Of a DNA stretch of 64,000 nt, positions 62,078-64,000 are shown one piece after another. The position numbers and the translations under genes were made by a program. The stretch is from positions 3,660,001 to 3,724,000 of the forward strand of contig NZ_CP119566.1 of NCBI RefSeq assembly GCF_029277445.1, given 5' to 3'. The notes under the pieces were generated by a model. That model had not been told where the DNA came from and did no database searches. It saw only the letters and a list, made by a program, of their open reading frames with translations. Each line of letters opens with the position of its first letter. The first letter of the stretch is position 1. The stretch comes from Pararhizobium qamdonense. GTDB lineage: Bacteria > Pseudomonadota > Alphaproteobacteria > Rhizobiales > Rhizobiaceae.

Positions 62078-63937
62078 ATGTCGACGTCACCCGCTCTTAC
62101 ATCACAGGCTCTGCTTCTGCTCGGTGGCGCTGTCGTCGCAGCGCCGATCTTCAAGAAGCTCGGGCTCGGCACCGTCCTTGGCTATCTGGCGGCCGGCGTC
62201 ATCATTGGCCCGCTGCTGCACCAGATCAGCGACGGCGAACAGATCCTCGGTTTTGCGGAACTGGGCGTCGTATTCCTGCTGTTCGTCATTGGCCTGGAGC
62301 TGAAGCCCTCGCGCCTGTGGCAGATGCGGCGCGACATTTTCGGACTTGGCAGCGCGCAGGTGCTGGTAACAGGCGCTTTGATCTCCGCCATCGTTTTCTT
62401 CGCCGGGCTGCTCGACTGGAGCGGCAGCGTCATCACCGGGTTCGGCCTGGCGCTGTCCTCCACCGCCTTTGCGCTGCAGATCCTCGATGAGAATGGCGAC
62501 ACCAATACGCGCCATGGCCAGCGCGCCTTCTCGGTGCTGCTGTTGCAGGATCTGGCGATCGTGCCGCTTCTGGCGCTGATCCCGCTGGTTGCCCTGCAGG
62601 CACCGGAAGATACGACGCCGCCGCTGCAGGATTTTTCCGTGGCCGTCGGCGCCATCCTGATCATGGTGGTCGCCGGGCGCTATCTGCTCAATCCGCTGTT
62701 CCAGGTGATCTCCCGCACGGGCGCGCGCGAGGTGATGATCGCCGCAGCCCTGTTCATCGTTCTGGGCGCCGCCACGCTGATGCAGCTGGCCGGACTTTCC
62801 ATGGCGATGGGGGCGTTTCTGGCCGGCGTGCTTCTGGCGGAATCGTCCTACCGGCACGAACTGGAGGCGGATATCGAGCCGTTTCGCGGGCTTCTGCTTG
62901 CCCTGTTCTTCATGGCGGTCGGACTGTCGCTCGATCTCAAGGTCATCGTCGACAACTATGTGCTGATCCTGATCGCGGTCCCCTCTCTGATGCTGCTCAA
63001 GGCTCTGGTGATCTACACGATCTGCCGGCTGACCGGCTCGCCGCACAATGATGCCGTGCGCATCGGCCTGCTTCTGCCGCAGGGTGGCGAATTCGGTTTC
63101 GTGCTGTTTACGGCAGCCGCCAGCGCCGGCGTGTTTCCCGACAGCTGGGCATCGCTTCTCATCGTCATCGTCACCCTGTCCATGGCACTGACGCCGGCAG
63201 CCTCCGCGCTTTCAGGGCTTCTCATGCAGGAGCAGGACGAGGCAACCGAAGAGATGGAAGAGGATTTTGAGGGGGCTGGCGCCGACGTGCTGATGATCGG
63301 GTTTTCCCGCTTCGGCCAGATCGCCTCGCAAATCCTGCTTGCCGGTGGCCGCGAGGTGACGATCATCGATCATTCCGCCGCCCGTGTGCGCCAGGCCGCG
63401 ACCTTCGGGTTCCGCATCTATTTCGGCGATGGAACGCGGCTGGACGTGCTGCGCGCCGCCGGCATCGAGCGCGCCAAGATCGTTGCCATCTGCACGCAGA
63501 AGCAGGAGATCACCGACCGGATCGTCGATATGGTGCAGGCGGAATATCCCAATGCCCGGATTTTCGCGCGCGCCTATGACCGGCTGCACACGCTGTCGCT
63601 GCGCGCCCGCGGCGTCGATTACGAGCTGCGCGAGACCTTCGAGTCCGGCCTCGTCTTCGGACGCAAGACGCTGGAAGGATTGGGGATTGCCGATAACGAG
63701 GCTGAGGCCATCATGAACGATATCCGCCGCCGCGACGAGGCCCGCCTGGTGGTGCAGGAAGCCGAAGGCATCAGTGCCGGACGCGACATGCTGCATTTCG
63801 AACCGGTAAAGCCGGAGCCGCTGATCAAGCCCCGGCGCGAGACGGCACCCTCGCTTGCCGCCGACGACGATATCCTGCCGTCAGCCCCGCCGGTAAAGCC
63901 GAAACCGGCAGCCGAGGTTCTTGCCAAGGCGGATTGA
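62078..63937 (+). CDS. CPA2 monovalent cation:proton antiporter (KefB/KefC-like)
   Basis: The 619-residue protein has about 12-13 membrane helices (residues ~10-385) with the family segments GLGTVLGYLAAGVIIGPLLH, GVVFLLFVIGLELKPSRLW and LLLQDLAIVPLLALIPL, followed by a cytosolic TrkA-N (RCK) domain (~400-520; DVLMIGFSRFGQIASQILLA). It exports K+ or Na+ against protons. The C-terminal tail is Pro/Lys-rich. ATG 62078 has AGGAAAG upstream and starts just before the first helix; the frame extends to 61976 without a helix. It is divergent from pmbA. Confidence 0.92.
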   Translation: MSTSPALTSQALLLLGGAVVAAPIFKKLGLGTVLGYLAAGVIIGPLLHQISDGEQILGFAELGVVFLLFVIGLELKPSRLWQMRRDIFGLGSAQVLVTGALISAIVFFAGLLDWSGSVITGFGLALSSTAFALQILDENGDTNTRHGQRAFSVLLLQDLAIVPLLALIPLVALQAPEDTTPPLQDFSVAVGAILIMVVAGRYLLNPLFQVISRTGAREVMIAAALFIVLGAATLMQLAGLSMAMGAFLAGVLLAESSYRHELEADIEPFRGLLLALFFMAVGLSLDLKVIVDNYVLILIAVPSLMLLKALVIYTICRLTGSPHNDAVRIGLLLPQGGEFGFVLFTAAASAGVFPDSWASLLIVIVTLSMALTPAASALSGLLMQEQDEATEEMEEDFEGAGADVLMIGFSRFGQIASQILLAGGREVTIIDHSAARVRQAATFGFRIYFGDGTRLDVLRAAGIERAKIVAICTQKQEITDRIVDMVQAEYPNARIFARAYDRLHTLSLRARGVDYELRETFESGLVFGRKTLEGLGIADNEAEAIMNDIRRRDEARLVVQEAEGISAGRDMLHFEPVKPEPLIKPRRETAPSLAADDDILPSAPPVKPKPAAEVLAKAD

Positions 63938-64000
63938 TAAAACAGGAGCACGCGACAGGCAGCCTTGGCAGAATGATCGCCGCCGCCTCATATTATATAC

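Overview
The window looks like a chromosomal stretch of a GC-rich alphaproteobacterium of the family Rhizobiaceae (Rhizobium/Agrobacterium/Allorhizobium group). The reasons are a split F0 ATP synthase operon with a B' subunit, separate glyQ and glyS genes, a rhizobial-type lipid A cluster (pmbA, IMPase, DUF4170, waaA, lpxK, DUF2093, mutL), tandem LuxR solos, an HPE1-like secreted protein and mosaic palindromic repeats of the rhizobial kind. No rRNA, tRNA, CRISPR array, IS element or prophage was seen. Assignments come from reading the sequence and remembered families; no database search was run.

Layout. 0-12 kb: end of purD, a small secreted protein, DUF523, an orphan HTH antitoxin, glyS carrying two in-frame palindromic repeat insertions, a higBA toxin-antitoxin pair with two matching operators, then lemA-aroA-DUF2207 in one direction, a PAS-GGDEF cyclase, glyQ and a parDE pair. 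12-16 kb: an S49 peptidase, a small Met-tailed protein overlapping an XRE-cupin regulator, and a striking 47% methionine protein preceded by an FNR/FixK-like box. 16-25 kb: housekeeping (ispB, a TPR protein, ispE, moaB, a glycosyltransferase-like protein, a radical SAM protein, rnhB). 24.6-27.5 kb: the F0 operon atpI-atpB-atpE-atpF'-atpF with a recognisable promoter. 27.6-33.6 kb: SleB hydrolase, kup, corA, mrp/apbC.

34-39 kb: a Cache chemoreceptor behind two tandem LuxR-type regulators whose acyl-homoserine-lactone pockets are degenerate. 38.6-42.9 kb: an IclR regulator divergent from a four-gene sugar-acid operon (SDR dehydrogenase, dgoK, dgoA, SMP-30 lactonase) that fits a De Ley-Doudoroff type route to pyruvate and glyceraldehyde 3-phosphate. 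43-43.7 kb: a secreted PRC-barrel protein behind an EcfG-type general stress promoter. 43.8-48.7 kb: an FMN/FAD N-demethylase-like oxidoreductase and an MttB-family methyltransferase divergent from a LysR regulator, likely a methylated-amine module. 48.7-52 kb: a GGDEF-EAL protein and a PAS-PAS-receiver protein without kinase core. 52-62 kb: mutL, DUF2093, lpxK, a solitary divergent flagellin, a HAD phosphatase, waaA, DUF4170, an IMPase and pmbA. The window closes with a KefB-like antiporter.

The best candidates for something undescribed are the Met-rich protein with its FNR-like box and Met-tailed neighbour, the palindromic inserts inside glyS, the flagellin lying between waaA and lpxK, and the two LuxR solos upstream of a chemoreceptor.
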